From contig CM055274.1 in NCBI GenBank assembly GCA_029237695.1, forward strand, positions 65,841,484 to 65,905,483: a stretch of 64,000 nt of DNA, read 5' to 3'. The translations under genes were made by a program, and so were the position numbers. Shown here one piece after another: positions 1 through 11,172 of this stretch. Source of the DNA: Conchocele bisecta (taxonomy: Eukaryota; Mollusca; Bivalvia; Lucinida; Thyasiridae). Each line of letters starts with the position of its first letter. The first letter of the stretch is position 1. A model generated the notes under the pieces. It made no database searches, was not told the origin of the DNA, and saw only the letters and a program-made list of their open reading frames with translations.

Positions 1-2
1 CT

Positions 3-231
3 GTCACGCTACAAAGTAGAAATATTACAGGAATAAATTGCAACCAACATGAAAATTATGAAGATAGATTTGTTTTCTTAAACTTATTTGTTCTTCTATA
101 TACTGATGACACTGTTATCCTAAGCGAAACCGCAGAAGATCTAAAACATGCTATTGATGGATATGAACAATATTGTAACCAAAGGAATCTGACTGTGAAT
201 ATAAGCAAAACAAAAATAGTAGTGTTTCTGT
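3..231 (+). pseudogene. Non-LTR retrotransposon reverse transcriptase fragment
   Basis: An open frame from base 3 reads as the palm and thumb start of a LINE-type reverse transcriptase. It includes LFVLLYTDDTVILSE, where YTDD at 99-110 stands in the place of the usual YADD catalytic motif, followed by a Lys-rich stretch ending KTKIVVF. RT copies DNA from element RNA at the target site. The frame is cut at the window edge on the left. On the right it loses similarity at about 224-231, where the DIRS-like inverted repeat begins. A related fragment with YADD lies at 34998-36510. I see no continuation of the reading frame beyond 10176, so insertion of the DIRS element into this LINE is likely but not proven from both sides. 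Confidence 0.75.
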
Positions 232-380
232 ATCATACTTCCCTGTTATATATGTTGCTATATAGCTTCTATTGGGGCTACCCATTCCGAATACAATTTA
301 TTGACCCGCATCTAGTCCGCACTTACACCTGTCCCATCCCATATCGACCGCGCATGCGCGCACGGGAGACTTCCTCTTTG
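224..380 (+). repeat. Left inverted terminal repeat of the DIRS-like element
   Basis: About 157 bp starting near GTTTCTG and ending near CCTCTTTGC. The inner 115 bp match the right-hand copy in reverse complement with about one difference by eye. The outer 35 bp differ more, including a short TA-repeat length change. Confidence 0.75.
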
Positions 381-1239
381 CTTCGGACGGCTGATGTGAA
401 AGTATCCTTTTTGGTGCACCTTTTTGTTTGGCTGTTTTATATTCATGGTTATTGTCCGTAAGTAGGCAATAACGTATGTGATAGAGTGTGGGCTATTCAT
501 TTCTATAAGTTGCTAGTCGAAAATATTTCATTTTGAAAATATTTCGAGTTTTTCTTAGTGTGGCCACACAGCGCGAACTTCGCGATTTTCCTATTATCGG
601 ACGTTCCTATTTTCGACAAAGAAATTATTATTTTTTTTTTTTCGACTTTGTTTCGTTCGATATTTTGAATAAGTTTTCCGTACCGAGTTCACTATGGGCA
701 AAGGGAAGCCTAAGCCCAGTTCGGGTCAGCAAAATTTGGTGGTGGTCACAAAACGGGAACTTGTGATTCTCATGAGATAATTTGTTTCCGTTGTTGCTAG
801 AGATAAAACGGTTGCTCTAAGGAGAAACCGTGCTTGTCTCAGCCCTATGGGGCCTCTAATGTGGAGGTGCTGACCATTAGGTCCTATCAGGGTAAGTATC
901 AATCAGTGTTCGGCAAGATTCAGAAACTAAAGACTGTTTCTGAGTCCGAATAGTGGCAGGGTGTCTCTTATGACTGAGACATCCAACGTCGCTAGTTCTG
1001 CTCTGGGTGGTCCGCTACCCACTGAGTAAGGACACCGGACACCGGACACCGGACACCGGACACCGGACACCGGACACCGGACACCAGTTCTGCTCTGGGT
1101 TATACGCTAACCACTGTGCAAGAACACCGGACACCGGACATCAGTTCTGCTCTGGGTTATACGCTAATCTGGGTTATACGTTATACGGACACCGGACGGG
1201 TAACAGTATAGGACATTGGCCTACCGACACACTGTATTC
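381..1239 (+). other. DIRS 5' untranslated or leader region, with a 7-bp minisatellite
   Basis: No coding region is supported here. It contains a T-rich tract near 630-645 and, at about 1029-1085, eight or so tandem copies of ACACCGG, with shorter echoes at 1122-1140 and 1188-1197. A phrase containing CAGTTCTGCTCTGGG recurs at 1083 and 1141, so the minisatellite and its flank have been locally duplicated. The open frame across it is repeat-derived. Confidence 0.55.
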
Positions 1240-2442
1240 GTCCAGAGGTGAGTCTGATGACGTCAGGCAGGGGCGCACAGACTCACCGATCAGGACGGGT
1301 AGATCAGGGTATAGTAGGAAGAGAGCTAGGTCTAGGTCATCTTCCAGTAGCTCGTCTACCAGCCTTATATATCCAGGAAAAACAGACGACATTCTAGGTC
1401 GTGTATAAGGCACGATCATAGACATAGATCACGGTCACGATCAGATGATAGGTCATCATCGAGGGACCAGACTATGGTCTTGTTATCCTCCATCTCTAGA
1501 AGATGGAGAATTTCAAAAGACAAAATGCACCAGGCTTGTCAGAGGAACGGGGCACTTCACCGGTACGGGTGAATGTTAACAATCCTCCAATGACATCAGG
1601 TGGGGAAGACAGGATGCACACTTTGAGTCATCTAGTGATAGAGGACTCAGGACTACTCGGCAGCTAGTGTAGCTGTGGAGGACGGGGCCCCTTCTTATCC
1701 GGAGACAGTAGCTTCGGTATACCAGTATCTGTCTCAGGATAGTTGGCCTGTTCTACCTGCGCTGGTGCCGAGGGCTAAGTCTCTGTGTGAAGCAGACTAG
1801 GTTACTGCTCTCAAGGGGATTCCTAGACTGCCTCAGTCCCACACTGTTGGAGCTCTGTTAGAGGAATTGAACAGGGCATTGGGATTTGACCCCAAAACAA
1901 AGTTGGATTTATTAAGCCCAATACTTTTCTGGCACATCAAGGGCTCAAGTATTATGTTATGCTTACATAAACTTGGCTCCTGGAGTATTCGGCCTTGGAC
2001 AAGGATGCTCAGAGGATGGGAGTATCCAAGGCTTAGTTCCATAAGGCACGTTTTGGGCAAGGCCAGAGCGACCATTGAGGTGGGTGACGACAGAGCATTG
2101 GAGTCACTGTTTCAGTCGTCGGTCAGAGCTACGAAGCATGTAATGGCTACGGCTCTGACTATGTCGGCAGACATCGTTCTGTTGAGGAGGGATGCCACGT
2201 CAGCTACGAGACAGGGAAGGGATCTCCTTCGGGAAGCATCCCTTCAGGCCACGAATCTGTTTGGAAACAGATGTTCTCACGTGGCTGCTGCTGATGCTGC
2301 AGTAAGACAGAGTCAGCAGTTAGCTAGACTATCCGTGGCCTCTTTAGCCAAGCAGTTCGCTTCTAGAAGCACAACTCGGGCAGGAAATGGGGACATAAGC
2401 AAGCTTCAGCCTCCACTTCTCCTAACCCAGCGAGTAAGGTAA
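1240..2442 (+). pseudogene. DIRS gag-like ORF, degraded
   Basis: The first part (1280-1450) encodes a basic Arg/Ser-rich stretch (RKRARSRSSSS and then more Arg-Ser/His), a feature of DIRS gag-like ORFs. After stops and shifts, an open frame at 1867-2442 gives 191 residues beginning near NRALGFDPKTK and rich in Ala, Ser and Arg. I recognise the overall pattern from DIRS elements in animals but no enzymatic motif. The role would be particle or RNA packaging. The frame is interrupted at least at about 1672 and 1798, so no full-length product is possible. Confidence 0.55.
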
Positions 2443-3670
2443 CGGGTAGCTTTAAAGCTTTAAGCAACCCATAACACCTATACAGCCCCAACAGGGTGGG
2501 GCTCCCAGAGGTGGCGCTACACGCATCAGAGATTGGCAATCTCCGAGCTTCTACAGCAGGCTGTTTGTTGTACCAAGACGAAAACGGCAAGCTGCGGCCA
2601 TTATTAGATCTGTCTATGTTGAATCTATTCATCCAAACAGATCAATACGTCGGACTATTAGAGTCAAAGATTGTCTCCATCGACCCACAGGAAGGTTATC
2701 TTCATATACCGATATGCCATGCATCCAGAAACTTTATAAGCTTTCAGTCGCAAGGCATGGTATAGCAGTTTTGTGGCCTACCCTTCAGAATAGCCACGGC
2801 TCCTAGGGTGTTCGCAAAACTTATAAAGGTAATCGCGGCAGAGGCCAGACCGAGAGTTATTACATACTTCAATACTTGGACGACTGGCTCCTGCACGATA
2901 AGTCCAGAGACACACTGCTACTCAATCTGCGTGTGTTCTGGGATCTTATCACGTGGTTGGGTTTCATGCCGAACATAGAGATGTCGGAACTAGTACCGAA
3001 TCAGGACATCTGCTACGTAGGGATGAGTTTCCTTACCAAGCTGGGGATAGTCAGGGTACCCTTGGACAGAGTGGACATGATGTTGAAAGTGGTCTTCAAA
3101 GCCATGTATCCACTTCAACTACCAGCCAGGGAGCTATTTTCGCTGCTAGGGGTATTGAACTCAGATATGCGGGTTATAGGTTGTCTACATTTACGACCTC
3201 TGCAGTTATATGTTTGCTCTTCCACTGGAGACCACACTATCACCCACTGGACTGGTGTTCTAGGAGATATAGTAGGAGGATTGGGCTGGGCGCCACATCA
3301 ATATGCTCGAGCTGAGGGCAGTGACTTTGTCTCTAGTAAAAGCATTCCCCCAGGTCAGGATGAAATCTGTTCAGATAGCCACGGACAACACCACTGTAGT
3401 GGCATGCCTGAACGAACCAGGTGGAACTCGGTCTGTGAGCCTCTGTTTGGTGACCAGGAAGTTACTGATATGGTGTCACCAGAACGGCATAGTACCGTAG
3501 TCGATAATCAACAGGTAGAGCCACCTATGGTTGGGTCTGTTTGCGACCATGATGGACAATCAGCTCCCAATGTATGTGTCTCCAGTACTGGACGCAGGGG
3601 CATGAACGCATGTCCGTCTGATGGAAATGAGTATACGGGTAAGCATTTCCACAATCCGTCCTACTGACAC
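2443..3670 (+). pseudogene. DIRS reverse transcriptase-RNase H, degraded
   Basis: The fingers and palm appear in the frame starting at 2496 (KLRPLLDLSMLN, then EGYLHIPICH). That frame hits TAG at 2763-2765 but continues with similarity (CGLPF, APRVFAKLI). The catalytic motif YLDDWLL lies at 2873-2893 in another frame, and the thumb follows (DICYVGMSFLTKLGIVR, 3006-3056). RNase H is in a third frame from 3303: LELRAV holds the first acidic residue and IATDNTTVV the central Asp, followed by GGTRS. A phrase LFATMMDNQLPMYVSP at about 3537-3584 is typical of the DIRS pol C-terminal region. At least one stop and two frameshifts make it non-functional. Confidence 0.8.
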
Positions 3671-5040
3671 AGGTGTTGCAGAAAATTCGGGTCACACTAG
3701 TGGCACCGTGCTGGCCAACGACAAGTTGGTTCTCCAGCATACTGGACCGTCTAGTGGACCATCTGGTGGTCATTCCAGTGTCTCCCAAGCTTCTGTCACA
3801 GCATGCATGGGAAACACTTCATGCGAATCCGCTCATTCTGATTCTTAACGTCTGGAGGCTATGGGGAAGGGAATCAGTAAGGACAAATTTTCGCAGCAAG
3901 CTGCAGCAATCATTACACAGGCAAAGTCCTGCTACAGCATGCTACGACGCAAATGGAGGGTCTGTGTTAATTGCTGTAAGCTAAGGCAAATTAATCCAGT
4001 CAGTCCAGCTGTAGGCGAAATGGGCGATTTCCTGAGTATTTGTTCGATGACAGGAAATCGTCAGCGTCGACTATTAAGGGATACATGTCGGCATTGGCCA
4101 GCTGTTTCAAGTTCAGTTCAGTGCCGATATATATGTAACATAGGTTCAGACCCCAGTTTATCGGCGATGATTTCATTCTTCACTAGGGAAAGACCAGTAG
4201 CTAGAATAGTTAACCCTAAATGAAATCTAACAGTGGTTATATGGGCTTTAACCAAAGCTCAGTATGAGCCCATGTGACAGCTTGCCTCTTTGACTGATCA
4301 GTCAAGACAGTGTTACTCCTCGTTTTCGCTTCGGCGAAAAGGAGGCGGGAATTACGCGGCCTGTACATGGACGACCAGAATCTGGTTTTGGTAATGATTC
4401 CGTTACTCTGATGAAACTCAGGTCCCAGGTAAGCATCCCCGACCGTTCGTGATCCCAGCCCTGTCCAAATCGGGTCAGTTATCTGTAACATTATCTACTT
4501 TACGTATTCTATAATGTGCACTTGTCGTATCTTAACTGTGTAAAAGCACATGCTTCCGGTTAATAACAACAACAATGTCAATAGATTAAATTCACTCGCA
4601 CTGATCCAGTATATTGGTTTACCTCTCGCCCAGCACGAACCTACCAAATTTACATTATCCGAGACAGAAAACACGCTATGCCCAGGCAGGGAAATTAGGC
4701 ACTACATCTCCATGACTAACCAATGAGAGGTAGGCGCTAGAGATTTTTTATTCCATGCATGGGTAATCAGGATCTATCCAGAGCATATCGATCCAATTCG
4801 GTTAAGGCGCTCATAAAGTTATAAGTCGAAGCCCATGAGGTCAGAGCAGTATCTACCTCCTCGGCTTTTCTCAATGGAGTGCTCCTGGATAAGATAATGG
4901 AAGTGACATCCTGGAAGTCTCATTCCACTTTTTCTCAGTTTTACATACGTACACTGATGGCGCAAAGCGCAGATATTTACACATTAGATCCCCTAGTCGC
5001 GGCTGGCAGGGTTGTCGCGGGTGGAAAACATTATGTGTAA
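3671..5040 (+). pseudogene. DIRS tyrosine recombinase, degraded
   Basis: The N-terminal half is recognisable at 3840-4180 in mixed frames (STIKGYMSALASCFKF-like near 4068-4115). SAKRRRELRGL at about 4331-4363 marks the Arg-I box. The C-terminal catalytic part is open: EAHEVRAV at 4828-4851 supplies HxxR, and WKSHSTFSQFY places the putative nucleophilic Tyr at 4942-4944. The frame ends LDPLVAAG, then TAA at 5038-5040. In this family the enzyme joins circular element DNA to the target without duplicating it. Stops in the first half prevent a complete protein. The alignment to DIRS recombinases is from memory. Confidence 0.75.
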
Positions 5041-5182
5041 AAGGCTCAAGGCCTGTTGTTATTCTGGGCCAGTGGACCCAGTCCAGGATAACACATTGGT
5101 AGTATATTCACATTGGCAGTACAAAATGATCTAGTTATCAGCTAGTTCAAGTTACAGTACAGGCACTGCGAAACCCGCATAT

Positions 5183-6698
5183 ATTGTTACCGCAATGTGT
5201 CCGTCGTCGTCCGTGAACATTTTCAAACGTCTTCTCCTCGGTAACCATTGGGTCTATAGTCACCAAACTTTATGGTCATGGTCCTTAGGTAGGGGGATTA
5301 CAAAATTGTTAAAATGACGTCATTACATAATCCAAGATGGCCGCCGTCTAAAAATAGCACAAATTCTTCAAAAATCTTCTTCTCAAGACCCGCCAACCGG
5401 ATTTCGACAAAACTTAGTATGAATGATTGATGTACAATGCTCTTTCAAAGTTGTTAAAAGGGTGACCCCGGGGTCAAAAATGGGCGTGGCCCGTGGGGTC
5501 AAATTGGGGTCAAATTTTATTTTTAACCGAATATGGTCATGTCATATATCACATCGAAGGTATCAACGAGGCGATCACTCTGGTGCATTTATTGTCGAAA
5601 TCGGATGTTTATGTCATCCAAAATGGCCGCCGAAATGTCAAAAGGTTGATCTTTTATTAGAGATTTCAAAATTCTTCTTCACATGAACCGCTTGGCCCAT
5701 GGTAGCCAAAGTTAAAAGTTATGGTCTATGGGTGAAGCCTTTTCAGATTCGTAAAAATGGAGGTCATCGCTAATCCAAGATGGCCGCCGTCTAAAAATAG
5801 CATAAATTCTTAAAATATCTTCTCATGAACCGCTTGCCGGATTTCGATGAAACTTCGTAGGAATGACCGATGTACAATGCTCTTTCAAAGTTGTTAAAAT
5901 TGTGACCCCGGGGTCAAAAATGGGCATGGCCCATGGGGTCAAATTGGGGTCAAATTTTATTTTTGACCGAATATGGTCATGTCTATATCAAATCGAAAGT
6001 ATCAAAGAGGCGATCGCTCTGGTGCATTTTTTGTCGAAATTGGATGGTTATGTCATCCAAGATGGCCGCCGAAAGGTAAAAAGGTCGTTGTTTTACTAGA
6101 GATTTCAAAAAAAAATTCACACGAACCGCTTGGCCCATGGTGGCCAAACTTCACAGTTAGGGTCCATGGGTGACGCATTTTCAGATTTGTTGAAACGGAG
6201 GTCGTCGCTAATCCAAGATGGCCGCCGTCTGAAAATCTTCTTCTCATGAACCGCCAGCTGGATTTCGACGAAACTTGGTAGGAATGATCGATGTAGAATG
6301 CTATTTCAAAGGTGTTAAAATGGTGACCCCGAGGTAAAAAATGGGCGTGGCCCGTGGGGTCAAATTTTATTTTTGACCGAATATGCTCATGTCATATATC
6401 AAATTGAAGGTATCGATGAGGCGATTGCTCTGGTGCAATATTTGTCGGAATCGGATCATTATGTCATCCATGATGGCCGCCAAAAGGTCCATTTATTCGA
6501 GATTTTTAACGTCTTTTTCTCAGGAACCACATGGCCGATGCTGGCCAAACTTCATATTAAGTTAAGATCCTTGGGTGAAGCATTTTCAGATTTGGTAAAA
6601 TGAGTCATCGCTTAAAACACATGAACTCAATGTCACATTCTCCTCTGGTGTTCATGGAGTCAGGTGAGCGAATTAGGGCCATCATGGCCCTCTTGTTT
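5183..6698. mobile_element. Family A Helentron-like element, 5' truncated, in DIRS 3' region
   Basis: It lacks the AGCTCACCTGAG start seen at 14115 and 18361 and begins near the TTGTTACCGCAATGTGTCC phrase. It has about three tandem cores of roughly 440 bp, marked by AATCCAAGATGGCCGCCGTC at 5329, 5772 and 6209. It ends with CAGGTGAGCG, the hairpin GGGCCATCATGGCCC and CTTGTTT, as does the copy at 14115-16160. There is no coding capacity. The short open frames here are shared repeat frames. Confidence 0.65.
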
Positions 6699-7359
6699 GT
6701 TATTGCCGCAACCAATTTAACTTTAGCGCGGAAAATTGTCCACATTTGTTCTATTTCTTAATAAAAACATGTTTTGGCTGCACATAAGAATCGTCTCCTT
6801 AAACAATGTGTACGTGTCCTGTTAGGGACATGTGACAACCTTGCGTGTTCGCGGTTTCTCGCATTGGTTGCGATCGTGAAGCGTGATCGCGAGATTTCGA
6901 GTGCACAACTTACCGGTGAGTTCCCTGTGCTCCGGTGCACTAACAGTACTATTTATCATGACACTCTAAAACAGACATAATCATTCATCCAGAGTCATGA
7001 ATACTATGTATTGTAATTATTGATAGTATGTGGTTGTCAATATGCATAGGGTACTTGATGTTAGCATTACTATTTGTGAGTGATGTGTGTTAGAACTTTA
7101 AGAGACTTGTGGACATGGCCAAGGGTCAGTATAGATACTGTGGGTCTTAGATGTGAGGCACAACAGTGTGGATGACATGACGCTGACATGCTATGAGTTA
7201 GTCACATTCAGTGCGTGTGAAACTGCGACTGGAGACAGTACTCAAGCAGACCAGAAGACTTAGCTGGCGGCTCAGTTATCTTCTGGGAGCAAAAAAAAGG
7301 GGGGCGCTGCTCAGACTGTGCCCGGGTCTCGTCTACAAGTTGTTTGGTGAGTCAATTTA
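6699..7359. other. Unassigned stretch inside DIRS 3' region
   Basis: No gene, palindrome or tandem repeat is visible. It may be DIRS 3' sequence lying between two later insertions. Confidence 0.4.
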
Positions 7360-8282
7360 TTATACCCCCACAAACAAAGTTTGAGGGGGTATATAGCAGT
7401 CAGCTTGTCGGTCGGTTGGTCGGTCGGTCGGTCTGTCGGTCGGTCTGTTGGTCGGTCTGTCGGTCTGTTGGAAATTCCCTTCCGCTCTATATCTTCTACA
7501 CCCATGCATGGATTATCAAATGGCTTGGCACAAATGTTTCTCATGATGAGAAGGTGTGTCGCGATCAATAACCACGCACCTACGTCCAAGGTCACAGTTG
7601 AAGGTCAAAGGTCAAACCTATCGAAATTCCCTTCCGCTCTATATCTTCTACACCGATGCATGGATTATCAAATGGCTTGGCACAAATGTTTCTCATGATG
7701 AGGAGGTGTGTCGCGATCAATAACCACGCACCTACGTCCAAGGTCAAGGTCACAGTTGAAGGTCAAAGGTCACCATAGATTGAAATTCCCTTCCGCTATG
7801 TATCTTCTACAACGATGCATGGATTATCAAATGGCTTGGCACAAATGTTTTCTCATGATGAGAAGTGTCGCGATCAATAACCACGCACCTACGTCCAAGG
7901 TCAAGGTCAAAGTTGAAGGTCAAAGGTCAAACCTATTGAAATTCCCTTCCGCTCTATATCTTCTACACCGATGCATGGATTATCAAATACCTTGGCACAA
8001 ATGTTTCTCAGGATGAGAAGGTGTGTCGCGATCAATAACCATACACCTACGTCCAAGGTCAAGGTCACAGTTGAAGGTCAAAGGTCAAACCTATTGAAAT
8101 TCCCTTCCGCTCTATATCTTCTACACGATGCATGTATTATCACACTATGCCCAGGGTCAAGGTCACAGACTTGATGCGTTTGAAACCTTAACACTCGGCT
8201 AAATGGCTTATAATAAAAAATGCCTCGTTTTATTTGGCTGCCAGTGGGGGTATTCGTGTGCCGACAGGCCACATTTCTAGTT
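7360..8282. mobile_element. Family C Helitron-like nonautonomous element with 157-bp tandem core
   Basis: The 5' end is a hairpin (TATACCCCC ... GGGGGTATA), followed by a GGTCGGTC microsatellite at 7411-7470. The core has five copies of a 152-159 bp unit starting with GAAATTCCCTTCC at 7471, 7623, 7782, 7938 and 8096. The 3' end has GTGGGGGTAT, the inverse of the 5' start, then a short hairpin (GTGTGCCGACAGGCCAC) and CTAG at 8277-8280. A 3' hairpin with a CTRR end is a Helitron feature. Bivalve elements with core repeats near 160 bp are known in the literature. No transposase is encoded. Confidence 0.6.
7602..8087 (+). promoter_or_regulatory. Four perfect DR1 nuclear-receptor-type motifs in family C cores
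   Basis: AGGTCAAAGGTCA, two direct half-sites with one-base spacing, occurs at 7602-7614, 7760-7772, 7917-7929 and 8075-8087, once per core unit. Extended half-sites TCAAGGTCA also occur, for example at 7744-7752. DR1 sites bind RXR/HNF4-type receptors in animals. Whether these copies are bound is unknown. Confidence 0.5.
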
Positions 8283-8284
8283 GA

Positions 8285-8395
8285 TCCTAGGTTAAGTATT
8301 CACAGAGCGAATTAATTTATTTTTCTGCTTTCTGTATCACCTTACCTTCCCGCCTTGGAGACAAATTCTAGCACTTACCTGTTATATGTATTTAA
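8285..8395. repeat. Candidate DIRS internal complementary region
   Basis: ACTTACCTGTTATATGT at 8374-8390 is the exact reverse complement of bases in the outer right repeat (about 10147-10163). TAAGTATTCACAGAG at 8293-8307 resembles the outermost right end (TAAGTACTCACAGAAAC, 10160-10176) in direct orientation. DIRS1 elements carry such a region next to the right repeat and use it to rebuild their ends during replication. Confidence 0.55.
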
Positions 8396-8436
8396 CACCC
8401 GCCTCCCACCCCGCAAGGTGAGAAATTTGTTCTATC

Positions 8437-8557
8437 GCAAAGAGGAAGTCTCCCGTGCGCGCATGCGCGGTCGATATGGGATGGGACAGGTGTAAGTGCG
8501 GACTAGATGCGGGTCAATAAATTGTATTGGGAATGGGTAGCCCCAATAGAAGCTATA
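8437..8557 (-). repeat. Right inverted terminal repeat of DIRS-like element, inner part
   Basis: Reverse complement of about 260-380 with around one mismatch by eye. It is cut at 8556-8557 (TA) by the Tc1 insertion. The outer remainder is at 10137-10176. Confidence 0.75.
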
Positions 8558-10136
8558 CTCATACAAAACTAGAAACGTCCCTGTTTTATAGCCGGTGTAG
8601 CTCTGTCTATGTATGTACCACATGTTCAAAGTACATGTATTTTAAACCGTGGCGATGTTCAGAATACGATCGTGTAGAGTTTAGCCGATACACACGGTTT
8701 ACATAGCGGCCAGTGACCGGAACGTTGATTTCCACTTTTTGCACGTGCACGCTATACTTGTCATCGATAAGGTGATTCAGTTCATGTTGTACCATTCATG
8801 CGATAGGGGCTATTCGGAAAATTATATTTTTTTTTTAATTTTTCACTGTTTTCGATATGCCACAGCTTTCCGAAAACGAGCGAAATCAGGCAATTGGGAT
8901 GCTTGCGGGTGGGATGGCCGCCAGGGCGGTCGCGCCTCGGTTTGGTTGCTGTCGGAAGACGATTTATCGTCTTGCAGCCCGGTACCAGCAGACTGGGGCT
9001 GTTCACGACCGGCAGCGACCTGGTAGGCCTCGTGTAACGACGGCTAGAGCCGATCGTTACATTACGTTGACGCACTTACGTCAACGTCGATTGGCAGCCA
9101 CAGTCACTGCTAGCCGATACGGTGTCTCAGGGCAGACCATTCGCAACCGGTTACGTCTTAACGCCCAACCAATCCGGGCACGCCGCCCGTACACTGGTCA
9201 GATAATGACCCAACGTCACCGTGCTGTCAGACTGTTATGGGCGCGACGTCATCTGAACTGGAGAAGGGCTGACTGGAACCGAGTTTTGTTCACCGATGAA
9301 TCTCGGTTCACAGTTAGTCATGCTGACGGAAGATTACGGGTATACAGGCGTAAAAATGAAAGATTCACCGATTGTTGCATTGTTGAGAAGAACAGGTTTG
9401 GGGAGGGAGCGTAATGGTCTGGGGTGGGATCATGGGAAACCGGAAGACAGATTTGGTTGTTGTACAGGGCAACATCAATGCACAACGTTATGTTGCAGAT
9501 GTGCTAAATGCACATGCCTTACCATTTATCCGTCAGCATGGTCCTGGTGTGACATTGATGCACGACAATGCCCGCCCTCACGTAGCCAGGGTCACCACTC
9601 AATACTTACAGCAAAACAAAGTCGACGTCATGCCATGGCCCGCGGTCTCCCCGGATCTCAATCCCATTGAGCAAATATGGGATGAGCTGGGCCGCAAAGC
9701 ACGAGCTAACCATCAGATTGACAATGTTCGCGATCTTACACGGGAGGGCGTTACAACGGGAATGGAGGAATTTGCCCAACGCACTGGTATTGCGTTACGT
9801 CACGTCGATGCGGCGTAGGATCATTGCATGCATTCATGCAAATGGTGGCCACACTCGGTACTAACGAGATTTACTGAATTTGCCACATTACTTATTGAAA
9901 TTCCATCTCTAAACATTAAGTAACACATTTCTGAGTTTTTGTGATTTTTGATTTTGACCCCTACCGCCCTTGGCCGGTTATCTCACGAATATTTAACAAG
10001 ATATCCAAATGCAATTTATTGGCTTTGATACAGAAATGAATGAACTTGTTTTTCCATTTTGATTTTTAAAAGTAACCCTTTTGGTTTTTGATGAATCTTT
10101 TCTTAAACATGGAGGGACGTTTCTAGTTTTGCTCAG
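8558..10136 (+). mobile_element. Tc1-like transposon with TA target duplication
   Basis: A 1.58 kb element. The left end reads CTCATACAAAACTAGAAACG from 8558. The right end in reverse complement reads CTGAGCAAAACTAGAAACG from 10136, so the ends are inverted repeats of about 25 bp. TA flanks both sides (8556-8557 and 10137-10138). The uninterrupted equivalent of the target is the left DIRS repeat near 257-275. A single transposase gene is inside. It is clearly younger than the DIRS copy. Confidence 0.88.
8857..9818 (+). pseudogene. Tc1-like DD34E transposase with one frameshift
   Basis: The N-terminal part (8857-9414) carries the paired-like DNA-binding region (QAIGMLAGGMAARAVAPRFG, then GRPRVTTARADRYI), which binds the inverted repeats. 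The catalytic domain follows with Asp in FTDESRF at 9295-9297. About 100 bases later one base appears missing in the G-rich tract near 9395-9403, giving TAA at 9412-9414. The +1-shifted frame opens at ATG 9414 with VWGG and holds Asp in HDNARPH (9564-9566) and Glu in NPIEQIW (9669-9671). These have 34 residues between them, the DD34E signature. It ends at 9818. Total length near 320 residues is close to the family norm of about 340. The N-terminal start was chosen for family-like length. This copy should be inactive unless the lesion is a sequencing error. Confidence 0.9.
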
Positions 10137-10176
10137 TATATATAGCAACATATAACAGGTAAGTACTCACAGAAAC

Positions 10177-11036
10177 TAATTTTAGGGATTTACCTTAATA
10201 TTGATGTAAACAGAATGTTTTTCTCACCGATATTCAATGTGGGTCATAGTGAACTTATGTATAAATTATACGCCCACAGAATTATACAGAATTCTCCTAT
10301 CTGAGAGATCTATCTATTAGCAACTCTGTTTTATATACAGCAAATAGTATACGATTTCTGTCGCAGACGAACAGACATATAAGAGACACAAGGACGAACA
10401 AACATACATAAGTAGCTGAGGCTAATTATGTTACAAAATTATATTCTGTCATTATGGAATATCTATACAATGGGAAAACATAGGAAACATAATCAATGAA
10501 GGGTACTTTTTTTCGACACCCTGTGAGACTTTTTCCCACACTTATCATGAAAGTGCCCATATGTCTATACATGTACACTTAACAACTTTTATGATCGGTC
10601 AGACTGCAAAGTGACGTAATTTCGGTGTTTTGGCCAGTAACAGTACAAGATTTCAACTATCTGTTATCCGTGTGATATTGCGCGACTTTTGGAGAGCAAT
10701 ATCGTTGTGCAACGAGTGGCATATATTCGCATACAAATCAAATAACCTTTTTATTATATACCTACTTGACTCACAATGTATGTATAAAAACATATACAAG
10801 ATATAAATACAATAAACAAATTTAGTGATGATTTAGAAGGAATCCTTTAATGAGGAACAATTATTGACGGCTAGTCAATGTGTTTCAATGGGAAACGAAA
10901 GTACGTGTATAATAAGTAGTAATATTGAAGTTATGGCATGATGGAGAAACTCTTACAAGCATTTTGATGTAAATGACCAGTCAACAATTGGACACAACTT
11001 ATGCACATATATATTGATTGTTAAACTCGGTCAAGA
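10177..11036. other. Unassigned AT-rich stretch
   Basis: No gene, inverted repeat or tandem repeat is recognised. Confidence 0.5.
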
Positions 11037-11172
11037 CAGGGCTCGACGTTAACTTTTTTTTTCACTAAACTAGTCGGGCTAGTACTTTTAGAAGCTACTA
11101 GTCCTGACCTAATTTGTACTAGCCCTGACCTAGTGAAGCATAACTTGCATGAATTTATCTAAGTTTTTATAT

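Larger units (their letters stand above)
224..10176 (+). mobile_element. DIRS-like tyrosine-recombinase retrotransposon, decayed, with three nested elements
   Basis: The bounds are an inverted repeat pair: 224-380 matches the reverse complement of 8437-8557 joined to 10137-10176. Between them, in order on the plus strand, lie a gag-like region, an RT-RNase H region with YLDD, and a tyrosine recombinase with HxxR and a terminal Tyr. That order, together with inverted rather than direct terminal repeats, is typical of the DIRS1 group, which integrates through a tyrosine recombinase and makes no target duplication. The coding regions hold several stops and frameshifts, so this copy is dead. Non-DIRS insertions are at 5183-6698, 7360-8282 and 8558-10136. 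Removing them leaves an element of about 5.9 kb, a plausible DIRS length. Confidence 0.8.

Noticed and set aside
1007..1408. 133-residue protein with GHRTPDT repeats
   Set aside because: The N-terminal half translates the ACACCGG minisatellite. Only the Arg/Ser-rich end fits the DIRS gag region and is annotated there.
7381..8174. Open frames in 7.4-8.2 kb
   Set aside because: They follow the 157-bp core repeats of a nonautonomous element and match no protein family.
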